Assembly: GCA_030762175.1 (NCBI GenBank)
Contig: CM060831.1
Location: 136,620,001 to 136,684,000, forward strand
DNA: 64,000 nt
DNA from: Metallyticus violacea
Lineage: Eukaryota > Arthropoda > Insecta > Mantodea > Metallyticidae
Reading direction: 5' to 3'
Position numbers and translations under genes: made by a program. The notes below the pieces were generated by a model, which made no database searches, was not told the origin of the DNA, and saw nothing but the letters and a program-made list of their open reading frames with translations. The stretch's first letter is position 1. Every line of letters begins with the position of its first letter. This document shows, one piece after another, positions 1 to 10,881 of this stretch.

Positions 1-360
1 AATGTTTAAAGGAAAGGATTAAAATTACTTTATGATCATTGCGGATACCATAATGTTAACTCATAATTATATTAAATAAATTACAATCTAGATTCGATAA
101 TGTTTACTACGTTCGGTTAAAAATTCATCAAGCTCTTAACGAGTATCTGAAACAGATATCTGAATTAATTGCCTACTCCCAAATTGACCCATTTATAATT
201 TATAGTTCACTTTTTAACATACCTTAAGGCTGATGTACTTCTCTCAGCGATGATGTAAAATTGATATAACTCCCTGGAATAAAGTTTGTCTTACCTCTGT
301 AGCCCATTGGTTTACAGCCTCCATGACTTTATAATCTGATGGGAATTTTCTTCTTCTTCC

Positions 361-391
<31 letters not shown>

Positions 392-1014
392 CTTCTTCTT
401 CTTCTGTTTTCTCTCTGTTTTGGGACTGCAGATTTCACACCGTGCCTCCAGTACTCGCATACGACGCTCTGATTTCTCAAAGGCTTCACTATCGAATTAA
501 CTTTTAGAGGATAGGTAGGAAATCGAGGCAAATGTAATGAAAGTTTTCTTGAGATTCGAATGAAATTAAATTAACCACTACTAAAGAGGCGTCTATGCTC
601 ATTCTAGGAAAAAAAAAAAGAGGAGATCATGAAAGGGCCGTTTAGACCGAAGTTGGAAGGCTCAAAAAAATATACTAATAGTTCTTGTAGGGAATCTTCC
701 CATTTTGTGGAGGGGAGGAAGAATGGATACATACTCTGGCCGATGTACTCACTGGGAACACCCGAGAAAAACTTTTTAAGACAATTATACCGACTTGCAG
801 GGACCTGTTTGCGAACCATAATAATTGATTGAATGTGGACATTTTACCGGCCAAAGTGCGCGAAGTTAGAAGCAATTTATTTTCTGGTTAGAACGCACAA
901 AAACGTTTCAGTCTATGGAGCCGTGAATTAGAAATGAAATTTTTCATGGTCCTAGATGAAAGAGAATTGTTCCTTTTTTGATGTATTTCTTTCTATAATT
1001 AGCCTTAACTTTAA
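1..1014. other. anonymous AT-rich DNA
   Basis: Apart from the CTT microsatellite I see no gene, transposase motif or SINE here. Short open frames on both strands around 600-875 overlap one another and have no recognisable domain. A ~45 bp stretch at about 980-1025 recurs in inverted orientation near 19055-19105, so part of this may be an unnamed repeat. Confidence 0.5.
350..405. repeat. (CTT)n microsatellite
   Basis: About 18 CTT units with one CCA interruption near 359. On the minus strand this gives a poly-Arg run in a short frame, which is a by-product of the repeat and not a protein. Confidence 0.95.
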
Positions 1015-1052
1015 AGTCCTTAAAAGAGCGTCCGTAAATGAAGCAAATCAAT
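1015..1052 (+). repeat. SINE-A 3' tail fragment
   Basis: The motif AGAGCGTCCGTAAAT followed by an A-rich tail matches the 3' end of the SINE-A family found in full elsewhere (for example 6239-6533). Only the last ~35 bp are recognisable. Confidence 0.4.
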
Positions 1053-1149
1053 AAGGCACCATATCGTATTTCCGTATTCAAACAAAAATGTCTCAGAATA
1101 TTTCTTCCTGCAGTTGTTAGCATGAAGCATAATTTTCATTTTGCGAGTA

Positions 1150-1440
1150 ATTTCTTATCAATGCATGGCCACACATCGCAAATGTCATTGCCGAATGTTT
1201 CACAAAAAGCAATGTGAAGTGTGTGTCCGTCACCCTCCCTATAGTCCAGATGTAGGTCCGGGTGACTTTTTCGTTTTCCCCTAATGAAGAAACACCTTCG
1301 TAGGGGACATTTTTCAAAATTAGATACAACGGCGGAGGCGATTCTGAAAGACCTGTCAAAAATGTTTTTCAGCGTGTCTTTGAAGACGTGGAGAAACGCT
1401 CGACAGGTGCATGGTACCTAACGGGGACTACTTTGAGAGA
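1150..1440 (+). pseudogene. mariner/Tc1-type transposase relic, C-terminal part
   Basis: Translation near 1228-1280 gives HPPYSPDVGPGDFFVFP, the typical 'YSPDLAP.D' block that carries the third catalytic Asp of mariner-type DDD transposases. It is followed in frame by a KKHLR-like segment and an alpha-helical tail, also typical of the family. Upstream, frame-shifted residues resemble the 'DNA.PH' block around the second Asp. Stops and frameshifts break the reading frame, and no terminal inverted repeats were found. This is an old, dead fragment; subfamily not determined. Confidence 0.65.
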
Positions 1441-3017
1441 GATCATCAAAATCATGAGGATGATAAAGGTATGTTGCCAAAAAATCATGATCACTATTTA
1501 TTGAATTCTATTAGAAACATTTGACGGCTTTGAGCAGAGTGGTGTTATTTCAAAGCGCTGCATGGAAATAGGTGATCCTTGTTCATGATGGGGGTCAACC
1601 TCTGACATTAAATTTGTGTAGGGCCCAGCCGAATGGTCGTGCAGTGTGTTGAGAATGAATATTGCTACTACATCCGTTCTTGCTGTTCCAGGAGCGCTTT
1701 ATGGGTTCCCATGATTTATCTTTTGGTTTAGTTTATTTGCTGTTGTTTTATTGTGTTCGTGTTTCTTTTGTAAGAGTTATCTGAGACCATGAAAGAGGAT
1801 CGTTCCTTTCTTTGCCAGTTTATCTCCTCTCTGCTATATGGTATCAACTGAAGAGATATTGTCTGATTTGTTATTATGGGTTGATTTCTTGTTTGATGCT
1901 TCTGCAATAGCACATTTTGAATGTACCAACAGATTGTTTACTGTGAACATATTTTTCATTCTGTAATCTTCTATTTAGAAATCAAAGGTCGACTGATAAA
2001 CAATGGGAAATGCGTTTACATTGTATTTCGGTTTCTGCTCCATATGACTGACCCATTTAGTCAGAATGGTTCTAAAAAGCTGGCATATGTTGCCTCTGTG
2101 CTTAAACTTTCAAGAATCTTATTATCGAAGTAAATTTACCAAGCTTTTACGGTCCAACAAATACTTTTAGTCAAATATTTTGAAATAGGTGTTCTGTTCG
2201 TAAGAAACAGAGAAGACAAAACGAATGAGGGTAAGAAGGAGCAATGCTATTGATATTTTAGTGTACATATTCGGCGAACTTTGTCTGTCCAGTCTTTTTA
2301 GTACCTCATTAATCAAAATTAGGCTTATATTTTGAGAAACTTGCATTAAATGCTTTAAATTAGAAACTGATTTTCAAACTTCTCAACAAGACTCCGGAAA
2401 AATACAAGCATCCCTTGTATTCTTTATAAAGGAGCAAGGTCGAAGAATTGTTGAGGCAAATGGAAGCCTATGGTGGCTAATGTAAAGTTGGGACTAACAG
2501 ACAGTAAGCATCTACTCTACCGCGACAACGTGGTGCATTACAGATCTTAATACGTGTCCACGTACCACCCAGAGTGTTGGGCTCTTGCCTCGGGAAGCAG
2601 AACAAACATTGGGGACGGCAGGCGGTGCCGTATATGGCTACTAAATTACGGAACGACTTCGCAAGGTTCGCCTCACTAATTAGAAATCACGTGATAATGC
2701 TCGGCTTTCCAGTCAGTGGCGTACAATCACTGAAACGCCACTGATGTTTATTAGATTTTTGTTTTTATTCCGCTCGTTGTAAAATTTAGTCATGATATAT
2801 ATAATTACTTGAGACATTTAAGGTTAAGAACTGAAAATAACCCTCGGTAGGGTTGTTTTAATTAACAAGGACACTCCTGTGCTCCTAAGTATTATTTATA
2901 AACTCATTATGAACTTTTTGTCATCTTCTGTTCAACTACACGTTCATTGATGGGCCCCAATATTCAGTTACACTTAAAGTTATTTGTAATCATCCTCTCG
3001 GTAAAAAATACTCGTGC
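1441..3017. other. anonymous DNA with a GC-richer patch
   Basis: No supported gene. A GC-richer patch at about 2520-2740 stands out from the AT-rich surroundings and may be an old LINE or gene fragment. I could not identify it in any frame. Confidence 0.4.
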
Positions 3018-3443
3018 TTACAACTTTAATGAAGTGATTCTATTCCTGTATTTAGCATCCAGTGTGTAACGTTTCAAGCGTGCTGCATGCACAGAACGCA
3101 TGGTAATTATGAGGTAATAAACGAGATAGGAAAACATTTCTGTGACAAGTACACAGTAGTTGAAATGCGTCTTCTTCTCCAGTTCAAGAAAACTCTTTGG
3201 TTTTCTTTCTCGTAAATCTGAATTGTTGCATACAACATACGCTTGTACTTCTCGACTTGGGAAAGATACTACCCTGTCATTGGCAACTAGAAAGAGAAGG
3301 AAATCCAGACCTTTAAAGATCTTATCAAAAGGCAGAATGGCTATAAATTCAATAGTAAAGACATAAGTAGTACCTGTTTCACTCATTCGCGACAGAAAAA
3401 TGCTGGAACCCGACAGATATACATTAAAGGTACAGCATTCCAC
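3018..3443 (-). pseudogene. LINE RNase H-like domain relic
   Basis: The minus-strand frame (141 codons from the first possible start) contains the sequence VFTIEFIAI followed about ten residues later by KGLDFLLFL and then SREVQAYVV. This order matches the RNase H domain of insect non-LTR retrotransposons: 'VFTAEL.AI' with the second acidic residue, then a beta strand ending '.FL.F.DS.S.L.AL'. The Asp expected after the FLLFL strand is replaced (VANDRVV), so the site is not intact. No reverse transcriptase motif lies upstream on this strand. I read it as an isolated, decayed C-terminal piece of a LINE; the frame's survival over 140 codons is probably chance. Confidence 0.5.
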
Positions 3444-3525
3444 AGATATGAGGTATGTATGGCGGATATATAGGAAGAACTGCTGATTGCCTTTTAGTTG
3501 TAAGGGTTGCAGGCTGTGGGCGTAT

Positions 3526-3624
3526 AGTGTGTTGGTATTTGCTGTTGCTGCAGCAGTATATTCGATAGCTGCACAGTGTGTTGGCTATTTGCTGTTGTTT
3601 CAGCAGTATATACGATATCTTGTA
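3526..3624. repeat. 49-bp tandem duplication
   Basis: Two diverged head-to-tail units of about 49 bp (3526-3574 and 3575-3624). Both start AGTGTGTTGG and contain TTTGCTGTTG and CAGCAGTATAT. Confidence 0.75.
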
Positions 3625-4094
3625 CTTGTGCATTCTGGGCTTTAAAAATCGAGAACTATCGAAGCAACTTGTCAGGTCAGAGCAATAAATCAAAGAAAGC
3701 AAAGAGATTTACAACACATCACAAGACTTTCGTCGAAACGAATTATTCCAAACGATATCTTATAGAATTAATAAAATAGAGATAATAACACTTAATATTA
3801 CTGAAATAAATTTAATTTTATTTAATGTATTAAAAATAAACAATTGAAGTGATTATTTAGAAACATTGTCCACGTCAACTAGCACGAATTATTAAACAAT
3901 AACGGAAATATTTAATTTTGTTACAAACACAGCTGGAAATTTAATTAAATGTAAAAGTGGCAATCTATAAAAGTACATTTATTTATAAACTTTCCGCTAT
4001 TGAAAACTTATTCTAAATATTAACGGATTGAAATAGCAAACACTTGCGAATTAGGAGGAACAGCTAAAAGTAATAATTCAAAACAAATTTACAG

Positions 4095-4917
4095 CGACTA
4101 TTTCACTCAAGTGATGTCATCTTAAAGTCGACCAATGAAACGAAACAACATTTTGAATTTTGACTAATCTCAGCTGAATTACGGAGTGAAATTATCGAGA
4201 GAAAAAAGAAATCAAATCCGTTTTATCATGTGAGGTGCAGTTGTCTTGTAGTCAGTGTAACCTCCACTATATAATTCCTGAACACGCATCACTGACCACT
4301 TTTGCTAGAGGCGGTGGGGAGCTCATCATAGCAACAAAAGCAAGGACAATTGACAATCATAACGCAAAGTGGATGGTTCTTCAAACGTTATGGTGACGCG
4401 TCAAATGTGTAAATTGATCTTATCATTAGGAATTTCAAACCACAGAATATAAAGAAAAATAGAGACATTGTATGTTATCTTTTTTCTCAATAGGTATTAG
4501 AAAACCATATGGTAGCGATTGTAATAGTCGAGTTTTGTCCACTTCAGTCTCACGGTTTCTGAATAGAATGCATATTCATAAGTATAGCACTTTATACAAG
4601 TGTTAATATTCTGTGCGCGAATTTCAAATAAATATAACTTTTAATCTTATTCTGTTCATGAAATAGTCCTACACTGTATTTTGATCTTCTCTATTGTCAT
4701 TACTGACAATCGGACTTTTTCTGTCGCAAAATTGCTTGAAGTACAAATATACAATTATTGCAATTTTGTAAGCCAAGTTTAGAGAAATTATATTTAAATT
4801 TTTATTTTATTCGTGAAATAGTCCTAATAAATATCACTCGAGGGTCTGAGCTTTCCAGATAAATTCACGAACGTATGTTAACGCAAGAAATAAAAGATTA
4901 GGTTGAAGACACAAGTG
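4095..4917 (+). repeat. dispersed repeat R1, copy 1
   Basis: Colinear with 27880-28727. Shared blocks include TCGACCAATGAAACGAAA, GAGTGAAATTAT, TGACCACTTTT, TAATAGTCGA, CTGTGCGC.AATTTCAAAT, TTGTAAGCCA.GTTTA and AATATCACTCGAG. A central part at about 4300-4440 has no clear counterpart in copy 2. There is no ORF and I found no terminal repeats or tRNA-like promoter, so the class is unknown. Confidence 0.75.
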
Positions 4918-6238
4918 CAAATTTTATGGATATATACGTGTCTGCTGATGGAATGTTGAGTGTTTTTAATGCCATCACTTTTCATTGCTCCCCCAGCCTG
5001 GTGAGAGTATAGCCGACTTCTGAAATTAGAATGCCTGAAAGGTAGTACTAGTTATTCTAAGGATAGCTGCCGGAAGAGGGGGTGATAAAAGAGTATAATT
5101 CGGCTGAATAGAGTTTAGGAGACTTTGTGGTCTAAGTTTACCATACATTCGCCTTAGTACCTAATAAAAAATAGTTAAAACTAACTTAGTCAGCACATTG
5201 GTCCGATCATCAGTGATTCGTGCAAAGGTTACATCATAAATATTTTCTAAGTCAGCGGGATGTGATTCAGATTGAACTTGTATTGCATATAATGAGTGAG
5301 AGATCTGTTAAGTTTCTCCAATTTACCTGTCGACTACTGATTGTGGTTCAAATGAGATTATAACTGCTTTGTGACGAATCATTTGACATCGCTTCGCATC
5401 TACCTCGGCTGCCGCGTGACCATCCAATTCACGGCCCAATTTCCTCCCTTTCGGTGTCTATAGATGACGTCACAATCTCTAACGCTAGATCAATGGCATA
5501 TAATAATTCCTTGTTTGTCGAAAACCATTTAACTCGTTGAAATATGTCGTATGGTTTAGAACGTATAGGTCCAACAAACAACCTGAAAATGTTCGATGGA
5601 ATTTCCGACATGACACTCTTGTATTTAATCGAGATTATAGAGTGTCCATGTTCTCGACTGTTCCTCATTGTCTCTCTATGTTGTATGCTTCTTTATTTTC
5701 ATTACAACACTATTACTTTTATTGCTTTAACACTTATTTTACTATCATTCATACAAATATTTTACATTGCTAAGGCTCGTATTTTATTTCAACCCACCAT
5801 AATGTGTTGGTCTAATTTCCCTTAGTCATAACACTTCACAAACTCCCCGAAACATGATTTGCAGCTCGCTTATAAACCAAAATTCCTATATGCAAACATC
5901 AGAAGCAAGATATCCGCTACATACGTTGCTGTTGTTTATTCTTTTACGTTTAAAAATTTATTAAACAATAGTTACAGGTAATTGAGACTATGCATTTTTG
6001 CGGGTACTGCAACCTTCTAGAGATTCGGTCCTGGAAAAATCGAGAAGCTAGAACTCCACTCCCACAAAAGTATGTCCCAAAAATGAAAAACATTTTTCAG
6101 AGTGGGGTCAAAGATCTAGTGAAGCTGTAACTATCATTTTATGTAAAAATTGGGTTTATTCGATGAATAATTATAATATATGTTACATAGTCTTAAAAGA
6201 AAACGTTATAGAATTGTAACATCCTTAATTCTTAAGTC
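4918..6238. other. anonymous AT-rich DNA
   Basis: No gene, SINE or transposase motif seen. Two overlapping plus-strand open frames at 5537-5825 (78 and 93 codons) are hydrophobic and AT-driven, with no domain I recognise. Confidence 0.4.
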
Positions 6239-6533
6239 GGTTCTGGTGGTGTAGTGGTAACCATACTTGCCTTCTAAACCCAAGATCGCGAGTTCAATCC
6301 CGGCTAGGACCGATGGATTTTTTTGGGCTTAAAAATCCTAAGTATGGCTTCCTTCGGAAGGGAAATAAAGCCGTGTGTCCCGTGTCGTAAATTTACGGCA
6401 CGAAAAAGAACCTCAAGCCTGAAAGAAGAGGCCTCTGAGCAAAATTTGTCGGCCGTTTCACGTTCTGAATTAAATGGGACCCCGATGATCTGTGATGTTA
6501 AAGAGCGTCCATAAACAAAACAAACAAAAAAAA
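6239..6533 (+). mobile_element. SINE-A (tRNA-derived), near full length
   Basis: The tRNA-like head begins GGTTCTGG and has an A box (GTGTAGTGGTAACC) and a B box (GAGTTCAATCCC). The anticodon-like region here reads CCTTCTAA where most copies read CCTCCTAA. The body carries the family signature CTTCCTTCGGAAGGGAA and AAGAACCTCAAGCCTGAAAG, and the 3' end is AGCGTCCATAAA plus an A-rich tail. Pol III transcription from the internal boxes is expected for this type. A 63-codon open frame across the body is not a gene. Confidence 0.9.
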
Positions 6534-8292
6534 TGTTATATGTTATTGGTTTATTCGTAGCTTTAACTCTGTGTATGTGTTCTTGTGAACGTTACCTTTT
6601 CATTTTTGCGTATGCACACACAAGCCAACAAACAAATATAAAAAATATAAAATATACATTGTATGGGCACATATGATGCACAAATATATGTGAATAAGCC
6701 AATGAAATTTATATAACTAAAACAAATATTTATTATGAGTGCTCGGATTTTGAACCGGAGATTTTTCCGCTTCAGCATTTAAACCACATAGACACCAAGA
6801 ATGCACAAGCTATTGCAATTCTTGTAAACCATTTAAAGTATTTCAGAATTTCTGATTTAGCACAGAGGGCATGCTCAAATAAGGAAAAGCAATGGATCTA
6901 CCTAATTGTGTAGTATTTATTCCAGTGCAAAAAGGCACTTCAAAGCTAGTACGCAAGAAAACATCAGAAACAAGTTATAATCGCCTTCGTTAAGAGCCCT
7001 TTGTAAGGCAGCGGGGAACATTTCATACAGCACACTGTAATGTCGCCATCCACAAGGCCGAGTTTTATGACTCTCCTGCGTGAATTACTGGGAAGTCTCT
7101 CCAAAGGGCACTGCTATACAAGAGACTTTCAGCGACAAAGAATGTGACAAGAAATCACTGTCGGCTGATTTATAACGTCAACATATAACGCACTGGAACA
7201 CACGCTCATTTTCTTCCCCTTGTTATTTCTTCTAAAGCTCTTAGAGAAGGGGAATTTATTATAGCATAACGCATGATCCCGTGTTGTGTTTGTTTTCAAA
7301 GCACGCTTTCTTGGCAACATGATCTTTGCAAGCCTCAGTGATCTCATGCAGAATAACGTCCGCTACTTTGGTTCAGAACTGTGTACAGGAACAAATTATC
7401 TAGTTTAGTAATAGGTTAATGTTCGATACTAAATATTTGCTCATTAATTGCTTCGAAGGCGTATTGGTATTATAACCTATTTTATTTTTTTAACCATTTT
7501 CCATGCTATTGTGTTACTTATCCTCTCGGAAATATTCTTCTACCAGGCGCAAGAGTATAGATGTCAACTTTTGAACCAGAAAGAGATCTCAATGATAGCA
7601 ATGAAATACTTTATTAGCTTTTCTTTTATCTTTCATATTTGTAGAAAAGGATTTTGGAAAAAATAGACGTTTGGTATTCGCTCCTTCCTCTTGTAGCTAT
7701 TGGAATGACGCTATTGTGCAGGTTAAGTATAGGTTTGCAGTGGAGAGGAAGCGTGACTGCTGCCCCGCAGTACCATTTTGTTGCTCACTGAATGTCAGAA
7801 AGTGATTCGATTACAGTGCATTAATGCATTATGGGAGTGAGATTGTTTGATACTGGTGTTTATTTCCTAAGACTTTTTTGGTTATTTGCAGTGGAAATTT
7901 TAAAATTTAGTGAAAGTACTTTAAAACAATAGAAAATTTATTTTCTTAGAATGAAAGAAAACAAATGCTTTGCGCGCCAAGTAGGGAGCGTTTGCGTTTC
8001 CCAAGTGGAGCGACTGATTTAGTATTCTGGTACAACAAATCTTAATCCCGCTGTCCCATGGTTATTAAAAATATAAAACAGGAGTTTCAATAAATTTTAG
8101 CTGAACCATTAGTGAGAAAAAAATTCACCAATGTTTTTATGTATGTGTTCAATAAATTGAAATGAAAAAGAAATATTTTCATTAATTATTTAGAAAAGCA
8201 AAAAAAATTGCATTTATTTAATACATTAGTAAATTTTATCTGGGCTTGTGCAAAGATGCAAGTTGTAACTGAACGGGCAGTCAGGGTGTTCA
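6534..8292. other. anonymous AT-rich DNA
   Basis: I see no supported gene or recognisable repeat. Open frames of 60-72 codons on both strands have no domain signature. Confidence 0.4.
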
Positions 8293-8500
8293 AAAAAATC
8301 CTTAGTATGGCTTCCTTCAGAAGGGAAGTAAAGCCGTGGGTCCCGTGTCGTACATTTACGGCACGAAAAAAGAACCTCAAGCCTGAAATAAGAGACCTCT
8401 GAGCAAAATTTGTCGACCGTTTCACGCCCGGAATTGAATGGGATGCTGATGACCTGTGATGTTAACGAGCGTCCGTAAATAAAACGATTAAAAAAAAAGA
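8293..8500 (+). mobile_element. SINE-A, 5'-truncated
   Basis: Lacks the whole tRNA-like head and starts within the body at AAAAATCCTTAGTATGG. It keeps the central and 3' parts and ends GAGCGTCCGTAAATAAAA plus an A-rich run. The tail runs straight into a 5'-truncated SINE-B. Confidence 0.88.
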
Positions 8501-8747
8501 GAGATCGTTAAGGCGCGGACTCGTGAGGTCTGGGGTTCCAATTCCACTAGCACCGTTCTCCCTAACTGAGGTTTTTTCCAGGTTTTTCTCAGTCCTCATA
8601 AATGACAAATGCCGTGGATGTACCCTAAAACTTAAGCCTGGAAAGTTTCCTTCCTTAAAAAAAATCCCTCCCAATATATCATTTCATGTATCACCAGCGT
8701 TCACCGCCTGTGGTGCCTCGACAGTAAAAACGAGCGTTATACACTAT
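8501..8747 (+). mobile_element. SINE-B (tRNA-derived), 5'-truncated
   Basis: Missing about 15 bp of head (starts GATCGTTAAGGCGCGGAC). The B box is degenerate (GGGGTTCCAATTCCA). The body shows the family signature GAGGTTTTTTCCAGGTTTTTC, CTCATAAATG and CCGCCTGTGGTGCCTC, ending near GCGTTATACACTATTAAAAA. Confidence 0.88.
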
Positions 8748-9617
8748 TAAAAATGAGAAATGGCGTGAGATAGGCATGTCTTTCACTTTTTTATGTGGCG
8801 AATTGTTTAATTTCTAAGCCTTTGATTATAATCTACAATGGCCCATAGTGACATTCTTACCTCTGTTGAGAACATTTAGCAATAACGTATCTTAAAAACA
8901 TTTGGATGTTATTATGTTATGTTAGAAACTTCTTGCATTATACTGCAAGCGTTGAACAAAGTCACATAACCACCAAAAAATGGAGTTGTGACGTTCTTGA
9001 GCTTGGAAACTTAGTAATTGAGATTTCTGATTGAAGGGCTGTAAAATTACGCGCCGACTTGGCGGAACCTGTTACAGGCGTGCGCTACCGGGTATATTGA
9101 CTAATTGCCCGTAAAGTAAAAGGAATTTTGGGGTGTAAGATAATACTTATTGATCACTAGGAGCCTCGCTGTATATATAGTTTGACTGTAGACTGCGCGC
9201 ACTTTCCTTGGCTCAATTAAAATGATGACCGGGGCGTGATTGAGAATTCACGCTCGACCCTGAACTGCGCACCGGCACGTTCTGTGGAAGAGCGGGGTGG
9301 AGGACGTCACATAATTACTCTAGCAACATAAATCTTCCACAACACAAGCAGTAGAATATTAATTCTTATCTGATACTGTTTTCTTACAAGTTTAGGTTAG
9401 AGTACGGAAACTAGAATAGAATAAAAACTCCCAAGAGGCATTGGGGAATTGAATCATAACGTTTTAGCGTAAGTAACTAATGCTGAAGTGCCAGAACAAG
9501 CTAATTCTTAATTATGTTTTAATAATGAACAGATGAACGCCGAAGACCTACTTGTGCATGTTAATTTGTTATTTAATTGATTTTTTTAAAGCGTTTGCTT
9601 ATAAAAGAGAAATGTTT
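8748..9617. other. anonymous DNA with a GC-richer patch
   Basis: A GC-richer patch at about 9040-9310 is flanked by ordinary AT-rich DNA. A TATATATA run lies at about 9172. I recognise no protein or repeat family. Confidence 0.35.
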
Positions 9618-10290
9618 TTGTCCTCCGTTTCACGGCAGTTGGTGTGCCGGCTGTCAGAGAGGTGATTTCCGGCGAAGTGGATGAAATATACGCGCAACTC
9701 GTTCAAGTTCTCTCAGTTATAACTGCAAATACAATGAAAATTAGCGTGTACGTTATGACAGGGGATGCTGGAAACGTTGTCCTGTTACATTCACACCTTT
9801 CTAGCATTTTGTTTTTAGAAAATTTTCGTTCATATGCATCAGCTTATCTTTCGATATTGAGTCAGTTTCTCATCTGATATTTTCTTAACTATGCTAGTGT
9901 GCGGCTGCTTGTCCAAACAATATATATATATATATAAACTTTCTCCATAAATCAAAATCATATACTGTATGTGATTCTTGTATCTTTCTGTATTTATGAT
10001 ATTTTCAAAAAAAAATATTTATCCATGCTCATCAATTTTCTCATGTAAGAGGTTTCTTGTACTTCAGTATCTGTAGTTTTGCTCGAAACATGACAATGTA
10101 AATACAACCATTCTTCATCAGTAAAGAATATAATCGTGGATCAATTCTATCATTAACTTACTGAACTTCTAAATACAGGAAATGACTTAAATACAAGGAT
10201 CACCTGCCTGCAATTTGTGGACAACAGTGATCTTGCATGGTTTCAAGTAAATTGACTCATTTTCAGAACATGAACCGATGCAAGTGTAAA
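9618..10290 (-). pseudogene. DUF4817/IS630-like transposase relic
   Basis: Read on the minus strand from ~10290 to ~9750, broken frames give these blocks in the right order for this insect transposase family: LKPCKITVVHKLQ (consensus-like 'L.PYKI.VVQ.L'), FFTDEEWLYL (block with the first catalytic Asp), IFFENIINTERYKNHI ('IFFE.TIN.ERY'), QPHTSIV (the 'A.AHT' block after the second Asp), and near 9755 TGQRFQHPLS, matching the 'GG.HFQHLL' C-terminus. The third-Asp block 'PPRSPDL' is missing. Frameshifts and stops are frequent. The last ~130 bp (9618-9750) resemble the 3' flank of the opposed fragment at 10290-10470, so they are probably the element's non-coding end. Confidence 0.65.
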
Positions 10291-10470
10291 AAAATTGGCA
10301 GAAATGCATGGAAGTAGCATGACAACATTTCAAACATCTCCTGACATAAAATATGTGCATTGCAATTGAGAGAACTTGAATTAGTTGCACGGATATTTCA
10401 TGCGCTTCTGTCACTGTCTGGCTGCAGACATTAGTTGCCCTGAAAAGGACTACAAAACCATAAAAGACCC
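10290..10470 (+). pseudogene. transposase C-terminus, same family, opposite orientation
   Basis: Plus-strand translation near 10300-10347 gives CMEVA, a stop, then QHFKHLLT, matching the 'C...GG.HFQHLL' C-terminus of the relic next to it. The following ~125 bp match 9618-9740 read on the other strand (shared GAGAGAACTTGAA and ATATTTCATG...CTTC blocks). A 139-codon minus-strand open frame over 10187-10606 is a mosaic: its last ~25 codons belong to the neighbouring relic and the rest is antisense to this fragment. Confidence 0.55.
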
Positions 10471-10880
10471 GGTATCTAGAGAGGAAGTGTGGATGAAGTA
10501 ACAGAGCATACAACAATGATAGGAGCTGCTTTCTTTCAAATAGTAGTTTTTGAATGAAATATCGGCTTCCCATGCCGCATTCTGTTGTTAGAGCGGAGGT
10601 GGCCACCGAGTCAAACCCGTTGATCTCTCCCCTGCTTAGAAATTAAACGATGAGGGCTGCAAACTTAGTTTGGTTCTCTACAGAAATAATAGTGTGATCC
10701 ATTAAAATTTAGCCCCTGATCCACTCATTCTCCGCCTCTGATTTTCCCTTTTAACTTTTAAAACGGTGAACATTATGCAGTGGCTTTTGACATAGGCATA
10801 CCTTGTCTTTTGAGAAGCGTGAAGATTCCATAGCATGTGCGAAAAGTGGTTTCCAGTAGCATTAAGGCATATCTGCACTT
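10471..10880. other. anonymous DNA
   Basis: Nothing recognised between the transposase fragment and the left end of mariner copy 1. Confidence 0.4.
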
Positions 10881-10881
10881 A

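Noticed and set aside
6239..6311. SINE-A head as a functional tRNA gene
   Set aside because: The anticodon stem does not pair properly, the sequence continues into the SINE body, and many decayed copies exist.
10187..10606. 139-codon minus-strand ORF that at first recalled a gustatory receptor C-terminus
   Set aside because: It is a mosaic: the end encodes the transposase block KITVVHKLQ, and the rest is antisense to a plus-strand transposase C-terminus.
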